From: Aphanomyces cochlioides
Lineage: Eukaryota > Oomycota > Saprolegniomycetes > Saprolegniales > Verrucalvaceae
Reading direction: 5' to 3'
DNA: 64,000 nucleotides
Assembly (NCBI GenBank): GCA_019828595.1
Contig: JAHQRK010000019.1
Span: 124,001 to 188,000, forward strand
Below, one piece after another: positions 21,275 to 29,689 of the stretch. The number at the start of each line of letters is the position of its first letter. The first letter of the stretch is position 1. Both the position numbers and the translations under genes were made by a program. The notes beneath the pieces are model-generated. The model searched no databases. It worked only from the letters and a program-made list of their open reading frames with translations, and was not told where the DNA came from.

Positions 21275-22952
21275 TTAGACTTCAATCTCAAGCACATATT
21301 GTGGAATCATATTCAAATATGACAAGTCGCACACCTGCTTCAGTCGATCGATGTGCTTGGTCAGAAGCGCAAACTCTTTTTTCACCTCCGGATCCTCAGC
21401 ATGAGCCATCAAATCTGAACAAGTAAAAATTTTCTTGGCGTGCAACTTCTTTTGCAGGACTGGCCCAATATTTGGAATACATCTCACGCCGGCTCCCATC
21501 AAATCTTCCAAACGCAAATTTTGAGAGATCAACTGTTGATTCTTGTACGAGCCGCCCATTCCTTGAGGCACAACAAATATCAGTTGAGCAAAGCGTGGGT
21601 TTTGTTTGATCTTGTCAACAAGCTCCAACTTTGCAAACAATTCCACTAATCCTGCACAATCGACTGGATGGTTCATTGATTTTGTAATTTGAAACAACAG
21701 CAACGTATGATCCAAATGGATAAATGAGTCAATGGACTTGAATGTTTGAGATATCGGGATTTGATACACATTCTGAAAGACCATTTCCAAAGTAAAGTTT
21801 GTTGCAAACCGCTCATAATGCCCCATGGTCTTATTGATCGTCAGCGATTTCTCTTGCTTTGGTTCGTCAAGTTGTGCGTACTTGAATGTATCACCTTCAA
21901 GAAATTTTTCATGCACGAGATTTTCAAACAACCACCCATTAAACGTAGACGCCTTTCCTGCACCGTCAAGCCACTTCATCAACTTTGCTCGCTCTTTGCT
22001 AAGTTTAACGGCGAGTTGGTTGTAAACCCGTATTCCAATCCAATCCGAACCAAACTCGAGTGTTGCAAATGTTGGATCCTCTTCAGGAATGTAATGCAGC
22101 AGTCGATGAACTACAAGATTTAACGGCACAGACATTTCAAAGCACGCTTGAACATCCTCGAACGTTTTAATCTTCTCAATCGCTTGTTGCATGTCGATCA
22201 ATCCCTTTCGATAGTATCTGGCTGATTTTGCCAGACAATAGCGCGGGACACCACCAAACTGTTTATATCTCTCGGCCAGTTCTTCGTCTGATATCTCCAA
22301 ATTCAACACTTTGACGGCGTCACCCAACTCGCTCAATTCCCAAACAGGCATATACAGCTCGCAATGAGCTGCGTTCTTCCGCATCGAATCGAGCCAACCA
22401 AAATTGGGACTTGTGAAAGTTACCATTTTTGAATCCGCAGGTGGCACAAATGGTGGTCCATCGCAGAGATGGAGTGCATTGGGATATTCATGCTGCAAAC
22501 GCGCAAACGACACTGAATCAAAAGTGTGCACCACAGGACCTTTTGGACCAAACACGACACACTTCATCAACCCTCGATCCTTGTTGAAAGAGGCAGTAAC
22601 AATAATAGCCTCTGGGTGTTCGTTTCGGTATCGAGAAAAGAAGTAGTCATAAAAGATCGATTTGCCAATGCCTACACAAAACACACGCGTCTGTTATCCA
22701 TCTTTTAATCGTATACAAGTTCAAACCTGGTGTTCCCGTCACTGAGATGTACTTGTATGTCTGTAGAAGTTCAAGTACACGATCATAATACGATGAGTAC
22801 GCTTTTCTCACATAGTATTCTTCCGCGAGATACTCGAAAGCAGTTGGCAAGCCGATAGTCACGTCCTGCACACTTTGCGCTTCGTCGGCCACGTTCGTCT
22901 GCGGTGCAGGAGCTGGGACGGGACTTTGCGCTAAGTTCGGGCTGCCGTCCAT
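21275..22952 (-). CDS. Crinkler/RHS-type P-loop NTPase-nuclease, Maverick cargo
   Basis: Two exons, 22952-22727 and 22671-21275, joined over a 55-bp GT..AG intron (22672-22726), give 540 residues. The intron splits the Walker A codons; splicing gives GTPGIGKS (residues 73-80). Further P-loop features are LHLCDGPP (142-149, Walker B position) and LYMPVWELSEL..YKQFGGVPRY (181-220), characteristic of Crinkler/RHS ATPases. A restriction-nuclease-like core follows (FENLVHEKF 324-332; DHTLLLFQITKSMNHP 396-411), then a helix-hairpin-helix (CIPNIGPVLQKKL, 473-485). There is no signal peptide or Crinkler header (LFLAK), so it is probably not a classic secreted effector. Codon usage is more GC-rich than in other element genes, and a TGATTGG box lies about 55 bp upstream, as in host genes here; both suggest capture from the host. 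Known: RHS/Crinkler proteins are linked to mobile elements; the role here is unknown. Confidence 0.85.
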
Positions 22953-23513
22953 TTTGAAAGTGACGATATTACCCAATAATTGCTTATCTCGTTGAATATT
23001 ATCAACCAATCATATGCAACGAAATCAGCGAATGGCTGTCAAAATCTCATAATGAAAAAATGTGTGCGATCTTCGTATTCCAACAAATGTTCTTTTCAAT
23101 TATTTAGATTTCCTTGGGTGTTAACAGTAAGTACTACTACATAGTAGTACTAACTCTTCTTTAGGTTTTTGGACTATGATACAATGTATTTCACAATATG
23201 TTCATTTTAAGTTATTTGTTTTCGAAAAAAAATGAGAAACGTGAAAAAACAGTTTGCTTCAATTTTCATCACCGTGTCCCCCATTTTGGACGGGCGAAGT
23301 TACCGTACTCCAATATCTCAACTATGTTGATCAGCATTTGGTACAAATATATTAAAATTTGATTTCCAACTTCCATTATAAAACATCACACAATTTTATC
23401 ATTATTTTATATTTATTCAAAACGGGACAATAACAATTGCACCTATTTTAATTATTGTAAAATTTAAAGCAAGATATAGAACATATTTATGTAATAATTA
23501 CGAAAACCGTGAA
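22953..23513. promoter_or_regulatory. Cargo promoter and AT-rich spacer with hairpin
   Basis: On the minus strand TGATTGGTTGATAAT lies about 50-60 bp upstream of the cargo ATG, a CCAAT-type box. A perfect 22-bp hairpin (AGTACTACTA, CA, inverse) sits at 23130-23151. The remaining DNA is AT-rich and noncoding. Confidence 0.5.
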
Positions 23514-23723
23514 ATGTTTGACCACGTAGAGATTTATAAAACAAACGATGATGCTTATATTGTAATTACAAGTCCATACGGAGATAAAGATTATGAAGGA
23601 TTCTATGGATTTAATAAAATCTATAAATTGTATAACGATTGGGCTACTACGTATTTTAAAAGAATGAGTAAAGCAGAAATAATTAACTGTAATAAAATAT
23701 TTAAAAGCGAGTTTGGATATTAG
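23514..23723 (+). CDS. Small acidic/aromatic ORF, 69 aa
   Basis: MFDHVEIYKTNDDAYIVIT.. with many Tyr, Asp and Lys, in AT-rich codons like the other element genes. No motif was recognised. It has the size and composition of small virion or regulatory ORFs of polintoviruses, but function is unknown. Confidence 0.4.
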   Translation: MFDHVEIYKTNDDAYIVITSPYGDKDYEGFYGFNKIYKLYNDWATTYFKRMSKAEIINCNKIFKSEFGY

Positions 23724-23745
23724 TATGTTTACATCTGTTTCAGTT

Positions 23746-23880
23746 TAACTCATAGTCAATGAAATAACCATATTTTTTGTCCATCATTTGTTTGAATTTA
23801 ACTCAATGTCAATAAAAGACGTGTTTTTATATGTCCATTTGATTGAAAATAACTCAATGTCAGTCATTATATATTTAGAG
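23746..23880. repeat. Imperfect tandem repeat, unit about 52 bp, 2.5 copies
   Basis: TAACTCA(A)TGTCAAT starts at 23746, 23799 and 23850; the intervening parts share TTTTT.TGTCCAT..TTGAA. The position, between two small ORFs in an AT-rich noncoding stretch, would suit a regulatory or replication-related site. Confidence 0.7.
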
Positions 23881-24073
23881 AGAAATGGTTAATCGGAACT
23901 GACTTGATTTATTATTGGAAAAATATGCCGTTTTCCCGACAAAAACCTGATGAACATAACAGACAGTCCAACATTTACTCACAAAAATTGAACATCCAAA
24001 CTTGACCAATTCAAAAATTCAATATTTAATTAATTTTAAAAATACCTATCACCTATAGAATATATTAAAAATA

Positions 24074-24379
24074 ATGGAATTAAATTTCGGAAAATACAAA
24101 GCTAAGACTATTCAAGAAGTTTTTGAGATTGATCAAAATTACTGTAAATGGTTAATAAATCAGGAAATGTTATTGTCAAACAAACCAGAAATTAAGACAT
24201 ATTTAACCGAAAAATTAAAAGATGCTGATTTGTCTTATAAAATGCGATGGGGTAAGCATAGAAATCTAACTCTGAATAAAATTAAAGAAATTGACCCAAA
24301 TTATATTGATTGGTTAAAAAATAATCAATATGTGATAGAAAATTGCCCAAAGTTAATATCTGAGCTTGAGCAATTTTAG
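24074..24379 (+). CDS. Small protein with two ExoX-C-like units
   Basis: A 101-residue protein made of two similar halves: LNFGKYKAKTIQEVFEIDQN..YCKWLINQ (residues 3-30) and MRWGKHRNLTLNKIKEIDPN..YIDWLKNNQ (57-86). The pattern FGKYKGKTIxEVxxxDxxYLxWL is that of the ExoX-like C-terminal domain (also found in DUF3820-type proteins), usually attached to nucleases and other DNA enzymes. Here it stands alone as a tandem pair without a nuclease. Inference: a DNA- or protein-binding accessory factor of the element. The last four bases overlap the end of the convergent protease gene. Confidence 0.65.
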   Translation: MELNFGKYKAKTIQEVFEIDQNYCKWLINQEMLLSNKPEIKTYLTEKLKDADLSYKMRWGKHRNLTLNKIKEIDPNYIDWLKNNQYVIENCPKLISELEQF

Positions 24380-24756
24380 CTTTCAAATGTTTTATCGTTT
24401 AGATCGTGGAACCCATCAAATAAATCCATACGATTATTCTGTTTTGCATATAACCAAAGCATACACCATATACCGCAATATTCAGCATACGTTGATTGAT
24501 ATTGTTTTTTGTTATATTTTTTTATTCCCAAAATCAAAGGCGGTGGCTCGCCCATAGAATCAAAATATTCATTTTTATAAATCGCAGTCCAATGTCCAAT
24601 TCCACCACCATTTTCTAACAAAATAATATAATTTCCGTTTTTGGGCAATTGTTTTTTTATTTCTTCAAAAGTGTAAATATTTGTTATTTCAACACCCAAT
24701 AAATTAGATAATTTAATTAACTGATGATCGCTTGTAATTCCTTTTATTAGGTCCAT
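24376..24756 (-). CDS. PRO: Adenain-like maturation cysteine protease
   Basis: A 126-residue protein. The catalytic His55 is in GGGIGHWTAIY, a likely acidic partner is Asp66 in YFDSMG, the oxyanion Gln87 is in YQSTYAEY, and the nucleophile Cys94 is in YCGIWC. The Gln-to-Cys spacing of seven residues equals that of adenovirus protease (Q115-C122). Known role: cleavage of capsid precursor proteins during virion maturation in adenoviruses, virophages and polintoviruses. It is short compared with adenain (about 200 aa), as is usual for Polinton proteases. Its gene is divergent from the capsid gene, with a shared 54-bp spacer. Confidence 0.85.
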   Translation of the reverse strand: MDLIKGITSDHQLIKLSNLLGVEITNIYTFEEIKKQLPKNGNYIILLENGGGIGHWTAIYKNEYFDSMGEPPPLILGIKKYNKKQYQSTYAEYCGIWCMLWLYAKQNNRMDLFDGFHDLNDKTFES

Positions 24757-24810
24757 TAAATAATTTAAAAAATAATCTTATCTGTGGCTGTATATAATTA
24801 ATAAAATATA
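24757..24810. promoter_or_regulatory. Shared bidirectional spacer between protease and capsid genes
   Basis: A 54-bp AT-rich spacer containing TATATAATTAATAAAATATA just before the capsid ATG. TATATA-type words also occur directly upstream of the fibre/ATPase pair (28890-28915) and the 443-aa gene (about 32985), suggesting element-specific TATA-like promoters. Confidence 0.45.
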
Positions 24811-26568
24811 ATGAGTGAGTATCAATTAGCCGATCAATTTTTATATGAAAGCTCTTTAAAGGGTGAACCATCTATTAGCGTTTCTAAAGGAAAACGAATG
24901 GTTCAAGTCCCCGATGTAAATCAAGGTAGCTATCAATCTGGTATTATTTCAATTGATGCTGCAACAAGTCTTCAAGGCGCTAAAGGCTTTGCTTCTTTAA
25001 AAGATGCTTATCTTACGCTACCATATATTGTCTCTATGAAAAATACTGGCGCTGGTACATTCGGTGCTATCAATCGTTATTGTACTGCTTTAAAAGCTGG
25101 AGTATTTAATATCATTGATTCAATGACAGTAGAACTTAATGGACAAACTATCATTACTGAATCGGATTTCAAACTCTACTGGAATAACATTCGAGCAATG
25201 ACTGAATGGAGCATTTCTGACCTTAATAAACACGGTGCTGACGCTTTTATGAGCGCGGATGATTGGCAATCTATGTCTTTTTCTTCAGCAACGACTTCGT
25301 TATCAGGCGATGGTTTTACAAACAATTTCTCAAATTGCACCGCTACTTTGGGAACTGTACCAACTGAGGCATCGTTGAAAGAAAATAATGGATTTATTTC
25401 TCGTATTTACAGCAATCCACAACTTACTGGAAACATTGACTCATCGGGAAACTATACGGGTGGAGTAAATGCCTACAATTGGATTACACAGCGATCTTCT
25501 GTAGCATCAACCATTGCAGCTCAAAACGGCAAAGGAGCTTTTGTCGTAAATACTGCACCAGTGGCGGGCTCGGTTCTTGGTGTTTGGCATCATATGTTAA
25601 AAATTCGTCTTGTTGATCTTCATCCAATTTTTAAAGAATTGGATCTTATCGGAAATCCTCAATTGAAATTACGACTTAAAGTAAATAGTGGTTATTGCGA
25701 TATTGCAGTTACTACTACTGGGCTAACGTTAGCTTCTACAACTATGACAAGCGGCAATACCGTTCCAGTTATGTTGGCCTCTGCTGATTCTGCAAACGCT
25801 CTTGCTGGATGTAATACAGCTTCGACGACTGTTCGTTTAGCATTTGGTCCCCTTCAGAATAACATTACAACGCTAGCCCAAGCTGGGCAATACCTTCCAT
25901 TTACAACAGCCAGATTAAATATTCCATTCTATGATATTGCTAATCCGTTACCGATTGTAAGTCAGCCTGTAAAGAACGTGAAATATCTTGATTGTTATGC
26001 TCAATATTTCCGAGGAAAAGCCGGCACTGGTGCTCTTTCTTCAGCTCAACAAAATGCTACATTCAATCTTCAATTATCTGGTTCTTGGAAAAATATCAAA
26101 TATGTTTGTTTGGTACCATACAGCGAAACAAGCAGCGGACATTTTGCAAATTCGTCGGCTAATGGTGTAGAACAATTCCAAAGCCCATTTGATAGTGCGC
26201 CTTGGACTTGTCAAGCAGGTAGTTCAATTCGTAGCTTTCAAGTTCAAGTTGGAAATGACAACGTATTTAGTAAAACATTGGATTACGACTTTGAAGCTTG
26301 GAATGACGAATTTAAGAAACTTGGAGCAATTAATGGTGGTCTTACCCACGAAATTTCAAATGGTTTGATTGATTTTCAAAAGTGGCAAACGATTCAGCGT
26401 ATTATGGTCGCCGACTGTTCTCGTATTACTAACCCAGACGTTCCACAATCAGTTATCGTAAGCGGTGTCAATGCTTGCTGCCAAGGAACAAATTGCTTGA
26501 TTTTAGTTGTGTATGAACGAGATCTTTCTGTTGACCGTTTAACTGGGGAAATTCATCATTGGACTTAA
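24811..26568 (+). CDS. MCP: Major capsid protein (double jelly-roll type)
   Basis: 585 residues starting MSEYQLADQFLYESSL. The size, lack of signal or membrane segment, Ser/Thr/Asn/Gly-rich beta-type composition and position among protease, fibre, ATPase and penton genes fit the Polinton double jelly-roll capsid protein (usually about 550-650 aa). The N-terminal segment YLTLPYIVSM and the following MTVELNGQ are reminiscent of the first jelly-roll of virophage and Polinton capsids. The assignment is mostly from synteny and size. The stop is followed by CTAAGCGAGCTTAG, a small hairpin. Confidence 0.8.
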   Translation: MSEYQLADQFLYESSLKGEPSISVSKGKRMVQVPDVNQGSYQSGIISIDAATSLQGAKGFASLKDAYLTLPYIVSMKNTGAGTFGAINRYCTALKAGVFNIIDSMTVELNGQTIITESDFKLYWNNIRAMTEWSISDLNKHGADAFMSADDWQSMSFSSATTSLSGDGFTNNFSNCTATLGTVPTEASLKENNGFISRIYSNPQLTGNIDSSGNYTGGVNAYNWITQRSSVASTIAAQNGKGAFVVNTAPVAGSVLGVWHHMLKIRLVDLHPIFKELDLIGNPQLKLRLKVNSGYCDIAVTTTGLTLASTTMTSGNTVPVMLASADSANALAGCNTASTTVRLAFGPLQNNITTLAQAGQYLPFTTARLNIPFYDIANPLPIVSQPVKNVKYLDCYAQYFRGKAGTGALSSAQQNATFNLQLSGSWKNIKYVCLVPYSETSSGHFANSSANGVEQFQSPFDSAPWTCQAGSSIRSFQVQVGNDNVFSKTLDYDFEAWNDEFKKLGAINGGLTHEISNGLIDFQKWQTIQRIMVADCSRITNPDVPQSVIVSGVNACCQGTNCLILVVYERDLSVDRLTGEIHHWT

Positions 26569-26641
26569 ATACACAAAAAAAACTACTAAGCGAGCTTAGA
26601 ATTGCTTTTTTTATTACTAAGGGTCGAGAGACTTCGCTCTA
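26569..26641. terminator. Convergent 3' spacer with hairpin
   Basis: Between the stops of the capsid (plus) and fibre (minus) genes. CTAAG-CGAG-CTTAG gives a five-pair stem with a tetraloop, followed by a T-rich tract. Possible 3'-end signal; unproven. Confidence 0.35.
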
Positions 26642-28858
26642 TTACAGCAAAGCGCTGCTTTTTGTGCGTCGAACAGGTTTAGTTGTCAGTTGTTCCATCT
26701 GCATCTGCTGCTTTCCAACAACTTGAGTAAGATTATCAATTTTCTTAAGCGCACGTTTAAGAGCAGAATGCAGCAATGGTACAATACTAATCACATCGAC
26801 AACAAGGCGGCTGTCAGATCCAATCTGAATAACATCACCATTAACACACTCAATCATTTCCTCGGGCAATGGTTCATCCGAATCAGTAGCGCCAACTAAC
26901 ACACTCAAACCATGTTTCACGAGTTCTTGTGCACCATAGCCATAATGGCGTTTATCAGGATTTGCCTTATAGCTATACTCGATAGGAGTGATATTACGGA
27001 CAAATCGCTCGGATTGATCTTGAGATAGATCGATTACATCTGATTTTGTTCTCAGATCTGAAAGACAATCAATTTCACCAGAAGCAACCATAATCCCACC
27101 ACTCGTCTTAAGAGAGAAGTTTCTATTACTAAATCCAGTCGCCTGACCAACTGAACTACTCGTAATGAAAGTAAAGCCCGATCCAGTTGATTGTGAGCCA
27201 GTACCAAGGATTTCCAGAGGACATCCAGGATTGTTTGTGCCCACGCCCCAAAAACCGTTAGATGACTTATAGAAGAGTGAGGATTGAATGTTGATATCTT
27301 TGTATTGAGACGATGAATAATCGAAGCATTGTAGAATGCCAACACTCGAACCAGTCGAATAATGCATATGCATACCTGGACCTGTGGTGCTAAGATCACC
27401 CGCATTGAGACCATAGCAATGAACTCCACCATTAGCAATATTGAGATTACCACCAGTACTCAGCTGCATCTGCTGAGTACCAGTGATAGCCGGCGTAGTT
27501 GAGTTGTTGTAAAACCAAGTATGCAAGCCACCAGACGTATAATTGAGTGATAAGCTCGATACGCCGAGCATGTAGGATGGGCTTGTGTTATTGGTCTGAG
27601 CAAGACAAATGATATTGTCTTTCGATGTATTAGTTCCGAGATCCATTTTATGACTATTGCGCGCTGAGATACCAGATAGTTGAATCTGCCCATTATTAGC
27701 AAACGTATAATATGTGCTTGTTCCTCCATTCGTACTCGATAGCACAATATCGCCTCCAGAACTTGTATTGATAGTCGAATTAACGGTTGCACTATAATAC
27801 ATTGCCAAGTGGTATCCAACGCTTGTAATCGAAAGGGTCCCGCCAGTATTCGAAGTAGAACCAATCGTAGCCGTAGTTGCTGAGATCGATGCGCCAGAAT
27901 TGATAGCTCCACCAGTATTGATAGCTCCTGATACGCCCATTCCTCCAGCGATTACCAAACTACCATTCGACTGCGTTGTTGAAGCAATATTAGAATTGAT
28001 ATTGATTATACCAGAAGCTGCTACTTCGAGTAATCTGCTACCTCCGTAAAATCCAATTTGAAATCTATTATTGGTTGATCCGCTGCCAGCATAATAAAAG
28101 GAAAGTTCAGCTTGATTATTATTGTTGGTTGATTGACCAAGCGTAATATAAGAAGTGCCAGCAATAGCAAGATTATTGTTTAAGCAAGATATTGCTCTTG
28201 ATGTATCTGTGCTCGTTCCTTGAAGTATAGATCCGCTTACTGATGCATTACTATCTACATACAGTTTCTTAGCAATAGCGCACCCACCATATATAGTCAT
28301 TGAGCCGCCTGCACTCGAAGATGTAGCATCCGAAGTGCTTAGAAAACCTGTATTGCCTGCAGTGGTCATACTCATCAGAAATGATCCATTCCAAATGTAG
28401 AGCTGACCAGGAAGCTGTGAATTCGTCGATCCACGGCTACCAATCTCGAACGTACCTTGGTCATTAATAAATGCGCACGTCGATCTTCCCGCAGTATTTG
28501 ACGAACTATTTAGATTGATTTGCGCGGTTCCATTAATGATATTGATATCGCTACCGGCATAAATTTTCTTGGACACCGCCAATCCACCTGCAGTAATCAT
28601 CGAGCCTGTAATAGTGCTTGATGCATCGGTAGTGCTTGTGTTTGTGTAAATACCAGTCATACCAATCGAGTTGATTCCACTTATTGAAAGCCCTGAATCT
28701 AAAATTAATGCCTTTTTAGCACTTGCTTGCCCAGCAGTTAGATTACTGATATATGAGACTCTAGGATCACTTTTTCTCAAATAAACATCACTTGTGTAAT
28801 TTGACGGATTGTATGTTGAACTATTTATAGTAGGTGTATTAGCTATGATTCCACTCAT
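26642..28858 (-). CDS. Fibre-like protein with S74 intramolecular chaperone
   Basis: 738 residues. The body is Ser/Thr/Gly/Asn-rich and contains repeated GS(M/L)..(A/Y)GG.(A/G)V..K-type units (for example MITAGGLAVSKKIYAGSD, MTIYGGCAIAKKLYVDS, LVIAGGMGVSGAINTGG), as expected for a trimeric fibre shaft. At residue 600 begins a Peptidase_S74-type chaperone domain: SDLRTKSDV (cleavage before Ser600, with its Lys), FVRNITPIEYSYK, RHYGYGAQELVKHGLSV and VVDVISIVPLLHSALKRALK, ending in a coiled coil. Known: S74 domains drive trimerisation of phage and viral fibres and cut themselves off. Inference: a host-attachment fibre or spike. It lies between capsid and ATPase genes in the structural block. Confidence 0.85.
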   Translation of the reverse strand: MSGIIANTPTINSSTYNPSNYTSDVYLRKSDPRVSYISNLTAGQASAKKALILDSGLSISGINSIGMTGIYTNTSTTDASSTITGSMITAGGLAVSKKIYAGSDINIINGTAQINLNSSSNTAGRSTCAFINDQGTFEIGSRGSTNSQLPGQLYIWNGSFLMSMTTAGNTGFLSTSDATSSSAGGSMTIYGGCAIAKKLYVDSNASVSGSILQGTSTDTSRAISCLNNNLAIAGTSYITLGQSTNNNNQAELSFYYAGSGSTNNRFQIGFYGGSRLLEVAASGIININSNIASTTQSNGSLVIAGGMGVSGAINTGGAINSGASISATTATIGSTSNTGGTLSITSVGYHLAMYYSATVNSTINTSSGGDIVLSSTNGGTSTYYTFANNGQIQLSGISARNSHKMDLGTNTSKDNIICLAQTNNTSPSYMLGVSSLSLNYTSGGLHTWFYNNSTTPAITGTQQMQLSTGGNLNIANGGVHCYGLNAGDLSTTGPGMHMHYSTGSSVGILQCFDYSSSQYKDINIQSSLFYKSSNGFWGVGTNNPGCPLEILGTGSQSTGSGFTFITSSSVGQATGFSNRNFSLKTSGGIMVASGEIDCLSDLRTKSDVIDLSQDQSERFVRNITPIEYSYKANPDKRHYGYGAQELVKHGLSVLVGATDSDEPLPEEMIECVNGDVIQIGSDSRLVVDVISIVPLLHSALKRALKKIDNLTQVVGKQQMQMEQLTTKPVRRTKSSALL

Positions 28859-28926
28859 ATTTTTAATAGAGTTGAAGACAAATAAGTATATATTCTAAAA
28901 TATATATAATATTAGCTTTCTAATAA
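28859..28926. promoter_or_regulatory. Bidirectional AT-rich promoter between fibre and ATPase genes
   Basis: A 68-bp spacer with AAGTATATATTC and AAATATATATAATATT; the two genes diverge from it. TATA-like element on both strands. Confidence 0.5.
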
Positions 28927-29610
28927 ATGAGTTCCAATGAAATAGAGGACTGGGGAGGAAAATTACCTAAGGCTTATAAAAGTAAGTCTCATGGTATAAA
29001 CAAAGATCTTAAAATTCAGAACCTTTTCAGAGCTATCGTGCTGGGACCCAGCTATTCTGGTAAGACGAATCTAATTTTCCATATTCTCAAGCACTCTCCT
29101 CATATTTACAGCCATTTGCATATTATTGCTCGCAATCCTGAGCAAAGTCTGTATAATTACTTAAAAGATAAATTAAAAGACTTCATTACGATTTATGACC
29201 CAAATGAACCACCTCCTTCTGTTGACGATATTCCAAATAATGGCTCATTACAATTAGTTATCATCGATGATTATTCAAATGACAAAATGCTTCAAAAAAA
29301 TATATTTACGCATTATTTCACCCGTGGAAGACATAAATTGTTAAGCACTATATTTTTAGCTCATTCATATTTTGACACATATAAAACCATTAGATTGAAT
29401 AGCGAATATGTATTTATTTTAAAAGCAAATAGCAAAAGAGATCTTCAAATGGTTTGTAAGGATTTTAACATTCCTGAAGTTAATGAAGACAAAATGATCA
29501 AGGCATACAATAAAGCTACTGCAAGCAAAGGCCAAGCTCTGTTTGTTGATTCTGTTAATCAAGAATTGAGGTATAATTTTGGGAAAAAAATTGATTTGAA
29601 TACACTTTGA
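28927..29610 (+). CDS. ATP: FtsK/HerA-type genome-packaging ATPase
   Basis: 227 residues. Walker A GPSYSGKT at 40-47, Walker B LVIIDDYS at 110-117 with the acidic pair, and a downstream TRGRHKLLSTIFLAHSYFD segment matching the sensor region of A32-like ATPases. Known role: pumping DNA into preformed capsids in NCLDVs, virophages and polintoviruses. The compact length fits Polinton packaging ATPases. It is followed in the same orientation, after 79 bp, by the penton gene. A small hairpin (TTGC-TTTCA-GCAA) follows the stop. Confidence 0.93.
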   Translation: MSSNEIEDWGGKLPKAYKSKSHGINKDLKIQNLFRAIVLGPSYSGKTNLIFHILKHSPHIYSHLHIIARNPEQSLYNYLKDKLKDFITIYDPNEPPPSVDDIPNNGSLQLVIIDDYSNDKMLQKNIFTHYFTRGRHKLLSTIFLAHSYFDTYKTIRLNSEYVFILKANSKRDLQMVCKDFNIPEVNEDKMIKAYNKATASKGQALFVDSVNQELRYNFGKKIDLNTL

Positions 29611-29689
29611 TAAGCTTGCTTTCAGCAATTAGAGAGACAATTATTTCAATCAAATAATAAATAAATGATATAAAATAACATAAGAAAAA

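Noticed and set aside
22953..23009. Longer N-terminus (MVDNIQRD..) for the cargo protein
   Set aside because: It would start at a TTG; the first ATG in frame is at 22952. The region instead contains a TGATTGG box.
27052..27912. Minus-strand frames of 133 and 150 codons inside the fibre gene
   Set aside because: They are alternative-frame shadows of the Ser/Thr-rich repeat coding sequence.
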